Notes under the pieces: generated by a model | Databases searched by the model: none | Told to the model about the DNA's origin: nothing | The model's input: the letters and a program-made list of their open reading frames with translations, nothing else | Translations under genes and position numbers: made by a program | Assembly: GCA_022702545.1 (NCBI GenBank) | Contig: JAHRBC010000007.1 | Coordinates: 496,001-560,000, forward strand | DNA length: 64,000 nucleotides | Direction: 5' to 3' | Origin: Phycomyces nitens | Taxonomy: Eukaryota > Mucoromycota > Mucoromycetes > Mucorales > Phycomycetaceae | In this document: piece by piece, positions 35,717 to 47,907 of the stretch | Layout: each line of letters opens with the position of its first letter | Numbering within the stretch: the stretch's first letter is position 1

Positions 35717-38060
35717 TGCAAAGGAGAATGGTAAAGAAGTATTTTTGCCTTGGATATTTAAATATATATTTATATTTTTATATATATTTTTAATAATAAT
35801 AATTTTGAAATGGAAATAGATAGGCGTTCAATAGGATGGCTAATGTCTATGCACAAGGCTGCTCTAGTGGATGAGGTCAGATAGACAGCCAGAGGGAAAG
35901 GGGTGAGAGCAACATGGGATTGATTCTGCGTCTTATTGGAGGATAGACTGGTGCATGGAGGACATGTGATCTAATCTCTGTATCAAAAAAAAACATAACA
36001 ACAACATAGTTTCACCACAAGCATCCCATTCAAACCATCACCTCACTGCACGCTTCTAGTAGACATTTATATTTTATAACAAAAAATATAAAAAGTTTAT
36101 ATAACAATAATAAACAGTGTCAGATTATGTGCTAAACAACAAGTATTACTAAAACACAAGAGGTAACACACACACATCACTACACATTTATAAAAGATGA
36201 TTATCATAATCTTTCTTTCTTATTCGTTTTTTAAAGCGGCGCATACAATAAAATAGCGCATCTATAATTCTGATACTATTTTATTGTTAAATGGAATAGT
36301 CTGCAATGCAGCCATCAAGATGGTTGGTAGAATAGTACGACCACCTTCAAAATATGACTAGAAAAAATAAACTTGTCCAGCACATGCAATTACTTGAGAC
36401 ACTATAAACTTTCTTTTCAACAGACCAAAATCTTAATGATTATGAAAAAATTGGTTTGTATCGGCGCCACAAGTTGTCTGGAAAGCAATTATTTAAAGTA
36501 CCGTCTGACAGTTTAAATGCAATCTATAGATATTCAACACTGCTCATTTATTCTTTGTATATTTGTATTTAGGATTTAGGATTTTTTTGTTGATTTGAAT
36601 AATAAAAATGTTTATTGAAATCATGTCTTGAAAACGCATTTCTTTAAGGAAGCAGGTAAAGTACCCAATATAAAACAATTGAGAGCAGGGTGTGGAAAAA
36701 TATGATGTGATTAGCGCGCCGCCTAAACCCTTGTTTTTGTCGCAAGATTGAATTTGTACATTTTTCTTTTGATATCTCTTGTAAAATATCCCCATAAGCA
36801 TTCAAAACACGTTATTTACGTGTAGATCTACAATTTATAGAGTCCTTCACAGAATTCTATCCATGTGACCAAGTATAGATATATAGTATTTGGAGAATGT
36901 CTAATCATCAAATGTTATCCCGTTCTTCAAGCAACCCAACCTAGAGTTTATCAAAAACAAAAAAGGCTCTATATTCTGTCACTGGAGTTTATTCAAGGGC
37001 CCTTTTGACACAAGATCAAACAGTTCAATCCCCATGGTTGTCTTTGGAGAGTTTAGATTTATGTAAAGATGTATTGTTCTTCTTGACATACAGACTCTCT
37101 CTATATAGCATTGTATTATTTTAATATCCGCCAAATCAAGAAACCAACTCTTCAATTCTCATAACATTTTATTCACTCTTTTCTTTTGTTTAATAAATCC
37201 GATTCAAAGACTCAAGATATAGATGAATATCATTTATTAACGTGCGCGCAAAAAAGGTAGAATAAACGTTGGTATCGAAAACAAGTCAACAATTCTTTTT
37301 GCCCAATACTTGTAAAAGTTCTTTCTTTTTTTTGTAGCTTTCCTAGCTGTATACTGTTAGTAAACTATGAATGATATTAATAAAAAACACAAGTTTACAA
37401 ATTGCAGAAATGCAGAGTCGGTTGCCAAGTTTCTATAACCACAAGAAATAAAATAATAATAATAATCAAGGAATAACATCTTTATTCAATTATTTTTAAG
37501 GTGAAAAAAAAAAGTTTGTGCTACAAGAGAGTTGCCAACTGGTTTCATGAAGAGAATAAACACTGGATATTGAACGGAGTGGAGGGCTATACAGTACCAC
37601 CAATGCATCTTACCATAAAGTGTCTCTGAATTGGGTATTTGTAACACAGTCTAGTGGGAGAGCCTAATAACTGAACCCATTACTTGATATTTGGCTAGAA
37701 TCATCATAATACAATAACCCTCCCCCTCCCCGTAACATGTTTTATTATTAACAGAGTAGTCTGAATAATCTCTATTGGTAAGACCATCTATACCATTGTT
37801 TGAAAAGTGTGCCTTGTAGGCTACCAAACGTGCTTGGATTCCAGAATTAAATATCATTGATCATTATTATTGGAGTAAAGAAGTATATGTGATTTTTATA
37901 AAGTGAGCATTAATCAGTAAATCCAAGATCTTTATGCTTTATTGTTTATAATTACTATTATGATTATGATGATTATAATTATGATTATGATTATGATTAT
38001 TATGATATGATTATGCAATGCACACATGTATTTGTTAAAGTATACTCATCAGCGTATTTA
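35717..38060. other. 2.3-kb spacer, no gene seen
   Basis: Long AT-rich stretch with (ATTATG)n-like repeats at about 37960-38010, A/T runs and short low-complexity frames. The left part must hold the bHLH promoter. Nothing recognisable as a gene, tRNA or complete mobile element was found. Confidence 0.5.
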
Positions 38061-38758
38061 TCATTCAGCTGCCTCTAGTGTGGCTCTAGACTTGTCTTTG
38101 GGTTCAAGCCAGCCCAGATTCCAAAAGACATGATAAAGAAAACTAGCCTTGGCATCATCAAGGTGACACAATGTCTGGACTTGTTTGGGCCTGAATGGAA
38201 GGCGCTCTTTGTATGATTCCTCAGCTGCCATGATGATGTTCTTTTTTGAGACGAGGTATTGTTTGGGTTTCATGCAGAGGGAAGACACCAGCAAGACCTC
38301 ACGCGGGTGGAGCTGACTGTAGCCTGGCAGATGGCCAATGGATCGATAGCTTGTTCCTTTGAGATTAATGTTAGCATAAGAATCAACCTCATCGGCTTAC
38401 CTTTGAAGTCCATGCACACTTCTCCATTGTCCAATCTTTTTGATGACGGAACCCATTCTGGCATAATATCCTTGTAGCCAATCGATAGATCTTCTAGCTG
38501 CTGTATATGTTGTGATACCTGGCGGACAATCGGAAGAGTAGAAAGTGGCCCAGACGGCTTATCTTCATAGACATTCATCCGAAAGATTGCTTCTGGTCTA
38601 CGAGACCAATAGGTATGTTGCTTTGAAGGGCCCAGACTGTGCATTTTTTGGGCATACAGACGTATAAAGTATGACTTTCTTTTCTTATGCTGTTTTGGTG
38701 TACATATTACGCGTGTTTGTTGCAGAGAGCATTCTCTCGTTTGCTGACTAGTAGACAT
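38061..38758 (-). CDS. SWIRM-domain protein (Fun19-like)
   Basis: Two exons separated by a 44-bp intron (GTAAGC...AAAG, about 38354-38397) give 217 residues. The N-terminus is basic and contains KKRKSYFIRLYAQKMHSL. A middle segment, SIGYKDIMPEWVPSSKRL, precedes the C-terminal SWIRM domain: LHPREVLLVSSLCMKPKQYL, an Ile-Ile-Met-Ala helix, FRPKQVQTLCHLDDAKASFL and YHVFWNLGWLEPK. SWIRM domains bind nucleosomal DNA or histone tails in chromatin complexes. The P-x-S-x-R-L segment directly before the domain is the arrangement of yeast Fun19/YOR338W and related fungal proteins rather than Ada2 or Swi3. The exact function is unknown. Confidence 0.82.
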
Positions 38759-39029
38759 GTTATGAAAAGAAAGGGAAAAAGAGGGATAAAATTAAATTTG
38801 AAGTTCTTTTTTTATGTAAAATTAAAAAAAAAGAAAAAAGACCAATACTATATTCATTAAAATTATTATTATTAAAATTATTATTACTATTATCTTATTA
38901 TGATTAAGTTAAGTTATTATTATTTTCTTAAAATAAAATAAAATAAAAAAGGGGGTGGGGAAATTGAAACAGGGTTTTATGGGCTCTAGACAAACAAATA
39001 GCCGATGATCTTGTTTCTTTTCTATACAC
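38759..39029. other. Low-complexity spacer
   Basis: Contains (ATT)n and (AAAAT)n tracts at about 38860-38950 and a short G-run at 38951-38959. No coding region seen. Confidence 0.5.
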
Positions 39030-41527
39030 TTAGGGCCGGCCCCAAGTACGAATGCAGCCCCTTCGATCAGAGGTAACGACCGTTGACTTTCTGAAATGTA
39101 GATCTACACAAGGATCTGCATGTATCTTTTGGGAGCACACAGGCTGAAGTACAGACACTTGAGTCTTTGTGAGGACAGGATGTACTGTAGGAATAGACAC
39201 CAGAGGCTCATCTGCGACCACTGGCCGTTCTGTCGCCACGGGTCCGAGTGTGCCAGGTCCTCGTGAAGACCGGCGACGGAACCGTGAAAAAGGAGTTCCG
39301 TTGGACAAGGATCCTGCCCTGCCTAATGAAGGGAGAGAAGTAGTGGTTTTTGGAGGCTGTTCTCGTGTACTTTGTGGCATGGGTGGTGCTCTGATCATCT
39401 TTTCAAACTTTGAAGCATAACTTGAGATCTGGGTTTCCTTTGGGCTCGGTAGGCCATTGGGATAAGATGTTTTCAACTAATAAGGTCAGCAACAGTCTAA
39501 ATAGTAAAGATATCCTTACCTGCTTGGGCCGATGGAGTGCACCAAATGAGAAATCCCACAAAAGTAGTCTGCAGTCTTCTCCTACACTTCCAAACCTATA
39601 GACCTTGTCATCACAGCGCCAGGGATCAAATGCTACAGCCGTAACCTTTATATTGTCAACTTTATATTTTCTTTTTTTGTTTTTGTTTTTGTTTGAGGGG
39701 GTGGTCTTACCCATGAACGATGGCCTTGACAACGAGCAATGATTCGTTTCTCTACAAATGACCAGATCGTCACCAAATCGTCTTGGCCACCCGTCTAATA
39801 CAGCCCTTGTTAGCCAATTAATTACACACCTCATTAACCATTTACCAAAATATATTTTCCATCCGGACTCCAGGCGACACATTGTAGCCGGCCATAGTAG
39901 CCGCCAAAGACGTCTTGTAATCTAAAGTTATCCATGAGTTTAGGCCCTCTAGATGATCTTGTACCTTTCGGTCTTGAATTCAATGATTCTTAGGATGCCG
40001 TCATGGCCAACTGTCGCAACGTGTGCTCCATTGGGTGAAAATGCAAAGGCTGTAAAAATAAAGTCAGGAGAGATTCTTGTTGGCTTGATATATGTATATA
40101 TATATATTTACCAGTAATACTCTTATCACTGATGCTCCAATAAGAGACTGGATTGTGCCTTGTCTTGTGAAACCTGGAAGCATGAAACCTATGCAAAACA
40201 TGCAATAATTTTGAAATCTAAATAATTGTGCATTCTAATAAACTTACCCTTGGGCTTCATTGTACTTTGGGCCCGCAAAGCTCTGGTCATCTCTGTCTTT
40301 GTCTAGCAAGAGAATTGAGCCATCATTAAATGAAGCCATCCATCTATCTTCTGATCCTGGTACCCATTTCACCATGGTTACCGAGCTGTCATTCATGATT
40401 CCCTGCATATCAAATTTTTGAGCTCGTCAATTATTAAAGAGCAGTAAAACTAGAAACCTATATACTTACCCCCTTGTTGATGCGACAATATTTGTTACCT
40501 ATTGGATCACACCAGACAAAGTCTCCTGAAGAGAAACCGATAATGACATCCAATTGATGGTTTGAACGTGTAACCGTATTTACATCATTACACGTCGGAT
40601 AATCTTTGGAAAAGTCGATTCGAGATAAGGGTTTCTAAGTCCTGTCAATTTGTATCCGTCTTTCTTCCAGGTCGACGTACATGTGTTTTATTACCTTTAT
40701 TTTTCCGTCTGCGTCTGTCCAAATGAAACTAGAGCCAAGGTTATAGAACATGAAGCTTTCGTCAACAGCCTTGGCAGACACTATCTTTGATAGCAGATCA
40801 TGTAGTATGATGCGTACTATGAAATTAGACTTGGTTTTCGCTAGACTGTGCTTTGGTCGTTTGAGTGACCCATGGCGTTGATGGTTGCGCCCAAACAAGG
40901 ATGAAAATGAGGATGTGCTTGATCCCCCATAGTCTTCTGGGACACTCTCAAGAATCTGGGGTTTATGATGAGGGGGTTGGAGTGGTTGGTGAAGTGGTGA
41001 TTGAGACTGTGGCTGTAAAGGTGAGGCCAGACTGGATAGTGTGTGGACTAGTGGAGACTGTGCCTGGTTGTCATGGCAATAGGGTGGTGCGACATGAAGC
41101 GAGTCTTCGTCTGATGAATCTCCGTTTGCCTTGTCAGACGAAGAAAGGGTCGGAGCAAGTGTTTCAGACACAGAAGACACTGTAGAAGGTGTCTTGATCG
41201 CATGAACCGCCGGCAGAGACTCGTCTGCCCGCCTACATGAAATTGAGACTCGAGTGCCAATGTTGTATTGGGGTACGATAGGCTCTGCTATTTCGTGTTG
41301 GAGGCGATAGGTTCCGTCTGGGGTTGCAAACTCGACACAACGAAAGTCTTTATTGGTAGGTGGAATGGCCGGCAAGACCTTTGCGATCTGTGCAGGTCTG
41401 AATGGTGATAGTGGTATTGCTTGGCTGCCCATTGTCTAATGGCAGAGTTGAGTGGAATTGTTGGTCCCAGACGAATAATTGGACCCTAAATATCTTTGCT
41501 AGTTACCGTTTGAAAGTATGCGTCCAT
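39030..41527 (-). CDS. creC: WD40 protein, CreC/WDR20 family
   Basis: CreC of Aspergillus partners the deubiquitinase CreB in carbon catabolite repression; animal WDR20 activates USP12/USP46. The N-terminus has [20 protein letters not shown], then a ~130-residue Ser/Pro/Gln-rich insert and [18 protein letters not shown] repeats include [80 protein letters not shown] (then TIWS) and [18 protein letters not shown]. After a second linker the protein ends with [20 protein letters not shown] and the stop at 39030, closing the propeller as in the family. The proposed start is MDAYFQT at 41527 joined across a ~65-bp intron; an ATG at 41432 is an alternative. About nine exons. Confidence 0.86.
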
Positions 41528-42024
41528 GCTGACTGAAATCTAAGTTATAAAGAGAAGAACAATTAAAAGATAAAAAGGGCTTGGCAAGTGTGTAAATATA
41601 TATATGTATAAATATATAAAAAAAGGGTCCCGGGAAAGGACAGCCTTCCGTGACTTTTTCCCCCTAAATTCATTCTCTTCAGCCCATATCTTTCTCAAGC
41701 ACCAGCTGAATGGGCTTTTGGTACTGGACACGTGTCGCTGGAATTCATGGGAAGCATAAATATATATAAATACACACATTTTATATTTTTGGCTGGCAGA
41801 GAAGATTATTGATATAATTGGACGATGCCGCAATTTTAACCGAACTATATAAATAATTTATTTATTTATATTTATTTATTGGAGATTTGGTTATTAGTGA
41901 ATTGACATTCGTAATTTCTATACAAAACTACGAAATAACAATAATAATAATAACCATAATATAAAATACATACATATATATCTTTACGACTTTTTTTAAT
42001 TTCTAATATTTTACAACTCCTTTA
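41528..42024. promoter_or_regulatory. Divergent creC / hydrolase-phosphatase promoter region
   Basis: A 497-bp spacer between opposite-strand start codons. It contains the 10-bp palindrome GACACGTGTC at 41727-41736 (E-box core CACGTG), TA-rich blocks near 41596-41620 and 41758-41780, and (ATTT)n/(AAT)n tracts to the right. Confidence 0.45.
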
Positions 42025-44347
42025 ATGTCTTGCTCACTTTTCTACAAAGGTCGCTCTCTAGAGTGTACTCTGGAAGAAAAGCCGGCAATCAATGACAAAA
42101 AGTATCTCATTCTACTAGTACATGGCCTATTTGGTAAATAAGATATTAAAGTGACAAAGATAATTATAATTATAATATAATAATTATAAAAAACAAGCAT
42201 GTATTCATTAGAATCATAATGAATTCACTCATTATCAAATAACTTATCAGGCAACAAGGAAGCACTCTATCTACCAGACCTAGCAAAACAATTACCCTAT
42301 TCAAGCGTACGAATGAACCTAGAGACCAATGAGAAACCATGCCTAGATGTCATTGTAAGCAAAATGTCTGGATTCTTTTTATTCATCACATTCTCAGGAC
42401 ACAGTCAGTACCTTGTTTTTTATTGCAAACCACTACAAAGCAAGAGGATATGAGATTCATGGCATTATTGGCCACTCTACAGGTATTGATATTGATCTAT
42501 TGATCTATTGATCTATTGATTTGGTCAGTTATCCTAATGTGTGTATTATATAGGCGGACTGGCTGCACTAAAGTACGCTACTTCATGTGAAGAACCCTTG
42601 GCCCATGTAGTAAGCATAGGTGCCCAATACTCGTTCAAGGACGCCAATGTCGATGAATTGTTTAGTGTCCTGTATGATTCCATGGCAAGTAAGGAGTGTG
42701 GAAGATGTTGTTGGGATGCTTACTTTATCGACAGCCAGAATTGTCTAGTCAAGAGAAAGAAAGAATACTTGGTTCGATTACTAGTGAAGAAAAAGATCTG
42801 TTTAGATCATGGAGCAATTCCCATCGTAAGGATATTTCGAGTGCCCTTGAAAATAATCAATTAAACCATCCATGTAAAAAGTCACTAGAATGCCATTGAC
42901 TACGTGTGTGTTGACGTGCCATGGTCTCAATGATACAGTAAGTCTATTAGAATTATGCAAACCAATAATTTGATAATTAAATTCATCATATATTTCATAT
43001 ATTAAAAAAAAAACAAAGATTGTATCACCAACTAATGCTGCCCAATTTGCAAACACTATCAACAACCACGACCTTCAATTGATCCCTAATGCAGACCACA
43101 ACTTCTCTGGCCACAAAGACGTACTCATAAATATAATCAACAATCACATTGAAAAGCATCGCATAGACGCCTATGCAAAGGCAATGTCCATGGGGCAACA
43201 TGTGGGTCTCACTATTCCACGTTGGATCGATGTCGATGGTGTCAAGAATTTCCGTGATGTGGGTGGCTGGTCCCTACGCGATGGCAGTGGATATATTCGA
43301 GAGAGAATAATCTTTAGATGTGGAAAGTATGTATATACATTCAATGACTGGTCTATTGATAATTTATTGATGATCTATTGTAATATCTAGCCTTGTGGGT
43401 ATTAAGCCAAAGGGAATCCAGACATTGCAACAGTTGAATGTCATTGCTGCCTTTGACTTTAGATCTGATCCAGAAATCGAACGTCAGGGAGTGATGCCGT
43501 AAGTATATATCAAACGCTCTAGTTGGTTCTGATGGTGTGTTAGGGAGATAGATGGGATAACCCGCGTACCTTCGGCCATGTTTACCAAGGATGATTATTC
43601 ACCTGCTGCCTTGTCGCTGCGTTGGAAGGGGTATTTTGAAGGCCCTTCTGGATTCCCAAAAGGTATTCATATTTTTTGAAATACAAATCATTCAAACATT
43701 GGGGGTTTTTTTCTAGTGTACAAAACTATCCTGGAAAAGGCTGGTCCAAAGTATCGAGCAATCTTTCTCCATCTTCTTGAGCATCACTCCACACAATCTA
43801 CAAAATCAATTATTGTCCATTGTACGGCTGGAAAGGACCGCACGGGTCTCTTTGTGATGCTGTTGTTTGGATTGTGTGGAGTAGATGAAGAAGTGATTGC
43901 AAATGAGTATGCACTCACAAACCTAGGCTACTGGGGTAAATACTCTCTAGTCAATAATGGTCGGGTCATTTTGACAGATTCACTAACAATGTGTGTTTCA
44001 TAAAGAGCCTGAACATGAGCTAGAAGCAAAGGCAAGGTCTCTTGGTGCTACACTTGACAACGTCCGCATGGTGATGTCTGCCCCGTAAGTGACCCACCAA
44101 GAGAAGAAGAAGAAAACCTTTTTTTGATCATCTCTCTCTTTTTTTGTTTGTTTTTGTTTGGCAATAATATAGATACCTTGCCATGAGACAGACAATTGAG
44201 CTGGTCAAGGATGTTTATGGGTCAATTGAAGGATATGTCCGTACAGAATGTGGTCTAACAGAAGACCAGATCAAAGACATCCGTCAATTGATGGTGGTTC
44301 CTATTCGCTTTGAAGAGCGTCAATTGTTCCGTCCTCTGCCTTATTAA
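42025..44347 (+). CDS. Fusion of alpha/beta-hydrolase and tyrosine/serine phosphatase (Y_phosphatase3 type)
   Basis: The N-terminal half is an alpha/beta-hydrolase. It has LILLVHGLFGNKEALYLPDL (oxyanion region), nucleophile elbow GIIGHSTGGLAALKYA, an acid-bearing strand LTCHGLNDTIVSP and a His in LIPNADHNFSGH, so the Ser-Asp-His triad is visible. The C-terminal half is a protein-tyrosine-phosphatase-like domain. It starts IDVDGVKNFRDVGGWSLRDG and carries the P-loop IVHCTAGKDRTGLFVMLL (C-x5-R), then EVIANEYALTNLGYW and a final PIRFEERQLFRPLPY. The junction from the hydrolase His to the phosphatase NFRDVGG segment lies inside one uninterrupted exon (about 43019-43326), so this is one gene, not two neighbours. 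About nine exons give roughly 550 residues. Both active sites look intact. Substrates are unknown; phosphoinositide or phosphoprotein hydrolysis is possible for the second domain. Confidence 0.85.
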
Positions 44348-44693
44348 AAAAAACAAGTTTTTATGTTCATATCAGAACCGGAGAATAATAAAAAATGCAG
44401 CGTGTCAATAGCAACAAAAATGTGGTTGCAATAGGATCTTGCTGCAGGGCCTCACTCTGGCTGGTTTGCCTTGCAAAATAGCAAGAGCGTATCCAATAGA
44501 CTTTATCAAAGTGTCTGTAGGACTAGGAAAGAGTTTAAACAGCACCGAACCTCTTCTTACCCACTTCTTTCTTGCAAAACCAAAGAATGTGAACAATAGA
44601 AACAATAGCAAAGAAACACAAAAATGTTCCGTTCATAGCTATATTTCGATCGCTTATTTTCTCTCTTTTTTACTCACCTTTACAACTCTTGAG
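44348..44693. other. Spacer with F-box/LRR promoter
   Basis: An open frame continues upstream of 44694 to about 44439, but its Leu/Asn-rich translation has no family features and the F-box starts after 44694. I therefore treat this as promoter and 5' UTR. A CT-rich run lies at about 44658-44680. Confidence 0.45.
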
Positions 44694-46038
44694 ATGCGTT
44701 ACTCCACCAAAGAGACCCCGAGTCCTCATCTTGTTGTCTGTTTGCCAGAAATAGTCAGTCTGATTCTCGGCCATCTACAGCCCTCAGACCTCACCAAAAC
44801 CACCTACAGTGCTCTCTACCCTTCACTGCTCGTAAATAAGCTATGGCACGACTGCGCTTCTAGGGTTCTTTGGCGCGAACTTGTGTTTGAAGACACTAGA
44901 ACCGAGTACGATGCCTTTCTAAAGCTAACCTCTGTCTTGGCCAACCACCCAATCCCCTTGTGTGCGCCCCTCTCGGCTGCACCGACTCTTGCGGTTGCCA
45001 CTCCATCACCCTGTCTATCACCAAATATTCCCGTGCAGAACCAGCAGCAGGAACAGCAGACGAATAACACCAAACCTGCTCTGGCAAATCTGTTTAGATC
45101 CATGTCTGCATCAGTACCAAAGAACACTCGGCTATTACGGTCTGAGAGCCGGATTCCCAAGCTGAAACTACTAGACCCGTCCACGATAAAGGTCTTGTCA
45201 TCGGCGGTAGTATTATCAAAAGAAAGCCCCAATATCAACCGGGCACACTTGGATCTATATCGTCGTAGTATCAGATCGCTTACCTTGCGCAAGATTAAAG
45301 ATAAACAGATCAATGAACCTCTTCAACAATGGAGCCAAAATACCAGCCAGCTCAGACGACTTGATTTTTATATTTGCGACTATGTTACCAATGATTCTCT
45401 CTATCCTTTTATTGCCCACAAGCATCTCACCCATCTATCTCTTGCTGGCTGCCACCGCATCACTGACAAGGCCATTTCGCAGGCTGCCAGGTTCTGTCCC
45501 CAGCTGGAACACCTTGACCTTCGAGCATGTGGCCAGGTATCAGACGCCTCTATTGCTATTGTAGCCCGTAATTGCCATGGCCTCAAGCACTTGAATGTTG
45601 GTCGCGTCAGAGACCGAGAACGAATCACGATCAAGTCTATTGGCGAGGTTGCAAGGTACACCCAGGTATCCGTTCTAGGTCTGGCAGGATGTGATATTGG
45701 TGATGATTGCATGATAAACCTCGCTCACCATCGTAGAGGTGGTCTGGAGCGTATATCTGTCAACAATTGCCATAGGATTACCAACAAGACCGTCCGTACC
45801 TATGTGGAGTATTGCCCCAACCTATCTGTATTTGAGATGAAGGAGTGCCACTGGGTCGATGACTGGGCTTCTGTAGCCATACTTGTTGAACGCAAGGTGC
45901 TTTTGACTCTGTGTGATCAGCAGAATCGAGCGTGTGCAGATTGGGCGCGCAGAAGGGTATGTCTATACATTGGACTAGAATGTTTACTAATACTTTAAAT
46001 AGGGCAAGATCTTGGATGTCAGGGCACCCGCAAAGTAA
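44694..46038 (+). CDS. F-box / leucine-rich-repeat protein (AMN1-like)
   Basis: Likely substrate adaptor of an SCF ubiquitin ligase. The N-terminus contains an F-box, LPEIVSLILGHLQPSDLTK, then LVNKLWHDCASRVLWRELVF. A ~150-residue Ser/Pro/Gln linker follows. At least six cysteine-containing LRRs come next: LTHLSLAGCHRITDKAISQA, LEHLDLRACGQVSDASIAIV, LKHLNVGRVRDRERITIKSI, VSVLGLAGCDIGDDCMINLA, LERISVNNCHRITNKTVRTY and LSVFEMKECHWVDDWASVAI. The final exon, after an intron at about 45957-46002, adds GKILDVRAPAK and the stop. Amn1 of yeast (mitotic-exit antagonist) has a similar LRR arrangement; orthology is not proven. The ATG at 44694 opens the F-box sequence; the frame is open further upstream but shows no domain there. 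Confidence 0.82.
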
Positions 46039-46953
46039 ACCCACAAGAGTACATTTACCACCAAACCCCCAAAAAGAATATATATATATATATAATGATA
46101 ATAATAATAATACAGTGTTTTTTACTTGAAATTGAGACGACTTTAGATTTTTTAGACAAAATCATATTACCAATTGAGACTCTTTTTCATTATAACCCTG
46201 AAGAAGAATCGCTTCTAGTCTTTGATGACAGTGCTATTGAGGAATATTATAATACAGCCATAGAAAATGGCAATCTTTAATGGTTATTGATCTCAACATA
46301 ATTCCTAAATAGCAATCAACAACAATAGAGGTAATGGACATTCTGATTAACCTTGTGGTAACACTTGAAAACTACTCGACAAATTTAATAGTAGCAATGG
46401 AATACTGCTTCCTGGTCAGATACTAAAACAATAAAGATAAAACAAAGATATTGTTTTATCGACACTCGCTCTTTTGCATAGAGATGTTTGACAATAGCCC
46501 GTCTATTGTTAGTGAAGCAAGGCAAAAATTATGCAAACATTTTAAAAGGTCTCAAGTCTCTATTTCTGGGATATACAAGCATATCTGTGAAAAGTATGTC
46601 TTTGATGATAAGAAACTGTAGTTGACAAAAAGTCGGAGATCCCACAGTTGTAAAAAGTAGATGCAAAGAGAGTAAATAAAAGTATTGATGGCTTCCCTTT
46701 GGCACTCAAGAAAGACACAACAACTTGTGATTAAATTCATGGAATTAGTATGGATATTCTGAACAGACATGACAAACCCAATACTCTCACTCCCATACAA
46801 GACTGGATAATATATATTGTAGTAATACATAATAAATATAATGATTGCAAGGTTTAAAAATATAAACTGTTGTATTTGACTTTTTTGATTGGGTGGATGA
46901 TGGAGTGGGTTGGCTTGGTTGAGATCTTTATTGTGCAAAATACAATGGATAAT
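46039..46953. other. Spacer with possible decayed transposase relic
   Basis: Mostly AT-rich sequence between convergent genes. On the plus strand near 46484-46617 a short frame reads SIVSEARQKLCKHFKRSQVS followed by ISGIYKHICEKYVFDDKK. This resembles the helix-turn-helix start of a Tc1/IS630-type transposase, but it is followed by stops. Nearby fragments (46095-46280) show no domain. Any mobile element here is dead and lacks visible ends. Confidence 0.3.
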
Positions 46954-47907
46954 TTAATCCCTCTTGAGAGGATAAGTCAGAACCTCAACAGGCTGGCCCT
47001 TGCGAATGACAAAGATCTGGAGATTATCACCAGTGTAGATATCACGCTCAGTAGCAGAAGTAAAGGCATCCTTGACGATACCGATAACAGTGGGAAGATC
47101 CAATGGTGCATTATTTCCGTTATTCTGGTTTTTGCGTCCAATCTGGTTGTCCAAGAAGGGCTGGATTAATGCTGAAGCGGAACCACTGGCACGACATGTC
47201 TCGCGCTCATAAGATCCAATACCATCGTAACAGTACACAGCACCCTTGCCTATTTCTCATTAGAACCCTTTCCTCCAAAAAACCCCCTCTAGGTCAATTG
47301 CCATTGAACTTTTTGTATATTTACCTTCATCATCTACACCTCCCAACACACAGAAACTGTAATAGGGGAAGAAACGCTTTTGGTAGAGGGTAATTGACAG
47401 CATCTGTGCCAGTGCGGTGCAGGACATGTCCTTGTCATGCGAGAATTTGTACCACTGACCTCCAATCCATCAGTTTTCCAGCCTTTTTTTTTATATATTC
47501 GTAAATCCACACTCTCAACCACAAGACCCACCTTTAGGCGCTGGTCAAGAACCTTCTTTAATGTCAGACCATCAGCATGGAATCCGTTCATGGCAATCAC
47601 AGACGTTTCTGACAGCTTGTAGGACTTTGGTGAGAATCGTGAATTGATGCTATAACCAGTGCTCTGGCGGGTATCAGAGGCTACGACACAAAAGTCTTCG
47701 CCAGCAATAGCCAAACTCGTTCTTTGTTGACAAGGGTTGAAAAGGATTGGAGTGAATGAGTATGATTTGAATGATTTATTGCAATAGGCATATATATTTT
47801 AGATTATTATTATTTTATTGGTCTTACCCGCCATTGTCATCATAGGGCTCAAAACGATGCTCCATGGGGGCGGATGTGCATTCAAGAGGATTCGATACTG
47901 TGTACAT
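46954..47907 (-). CDS. PRE7: 20S proteasome subunit beta-6 (PRE7/PSMB1)
   Basis: Non-catalytic beta subunit of the 20S core. Segments in order are [93 protein letters not shown] and the C-terminal [20 protein letters not shown]. The residue after the propeptide-like glycines is Thr-Ser, but the catalytic-lysine context of active beta subunits is missing, as normal for beta6. An upstream in-frame ATG (47907) adds 14 residues ([14 protein letters not shown]) before the ATG at 47865; I give the longer form. Four or five exons. It is divergent from PRE2 with 249 bp between start codons. Confidence 0.93.

Noticed and set aside
36544..36801. 85-codon frame in the long spacer
   Set aside because: Lys/Ile/Asn-rich translation of AT-rich DNA without start context or family similarity.
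44439..44693. Upstream extension of the F-box/LRR frame
   Set aside because: The extra 85 codons carry no F-box features and the canonical F-box begins just after the ATG at 44694; treated as 5' UTR.
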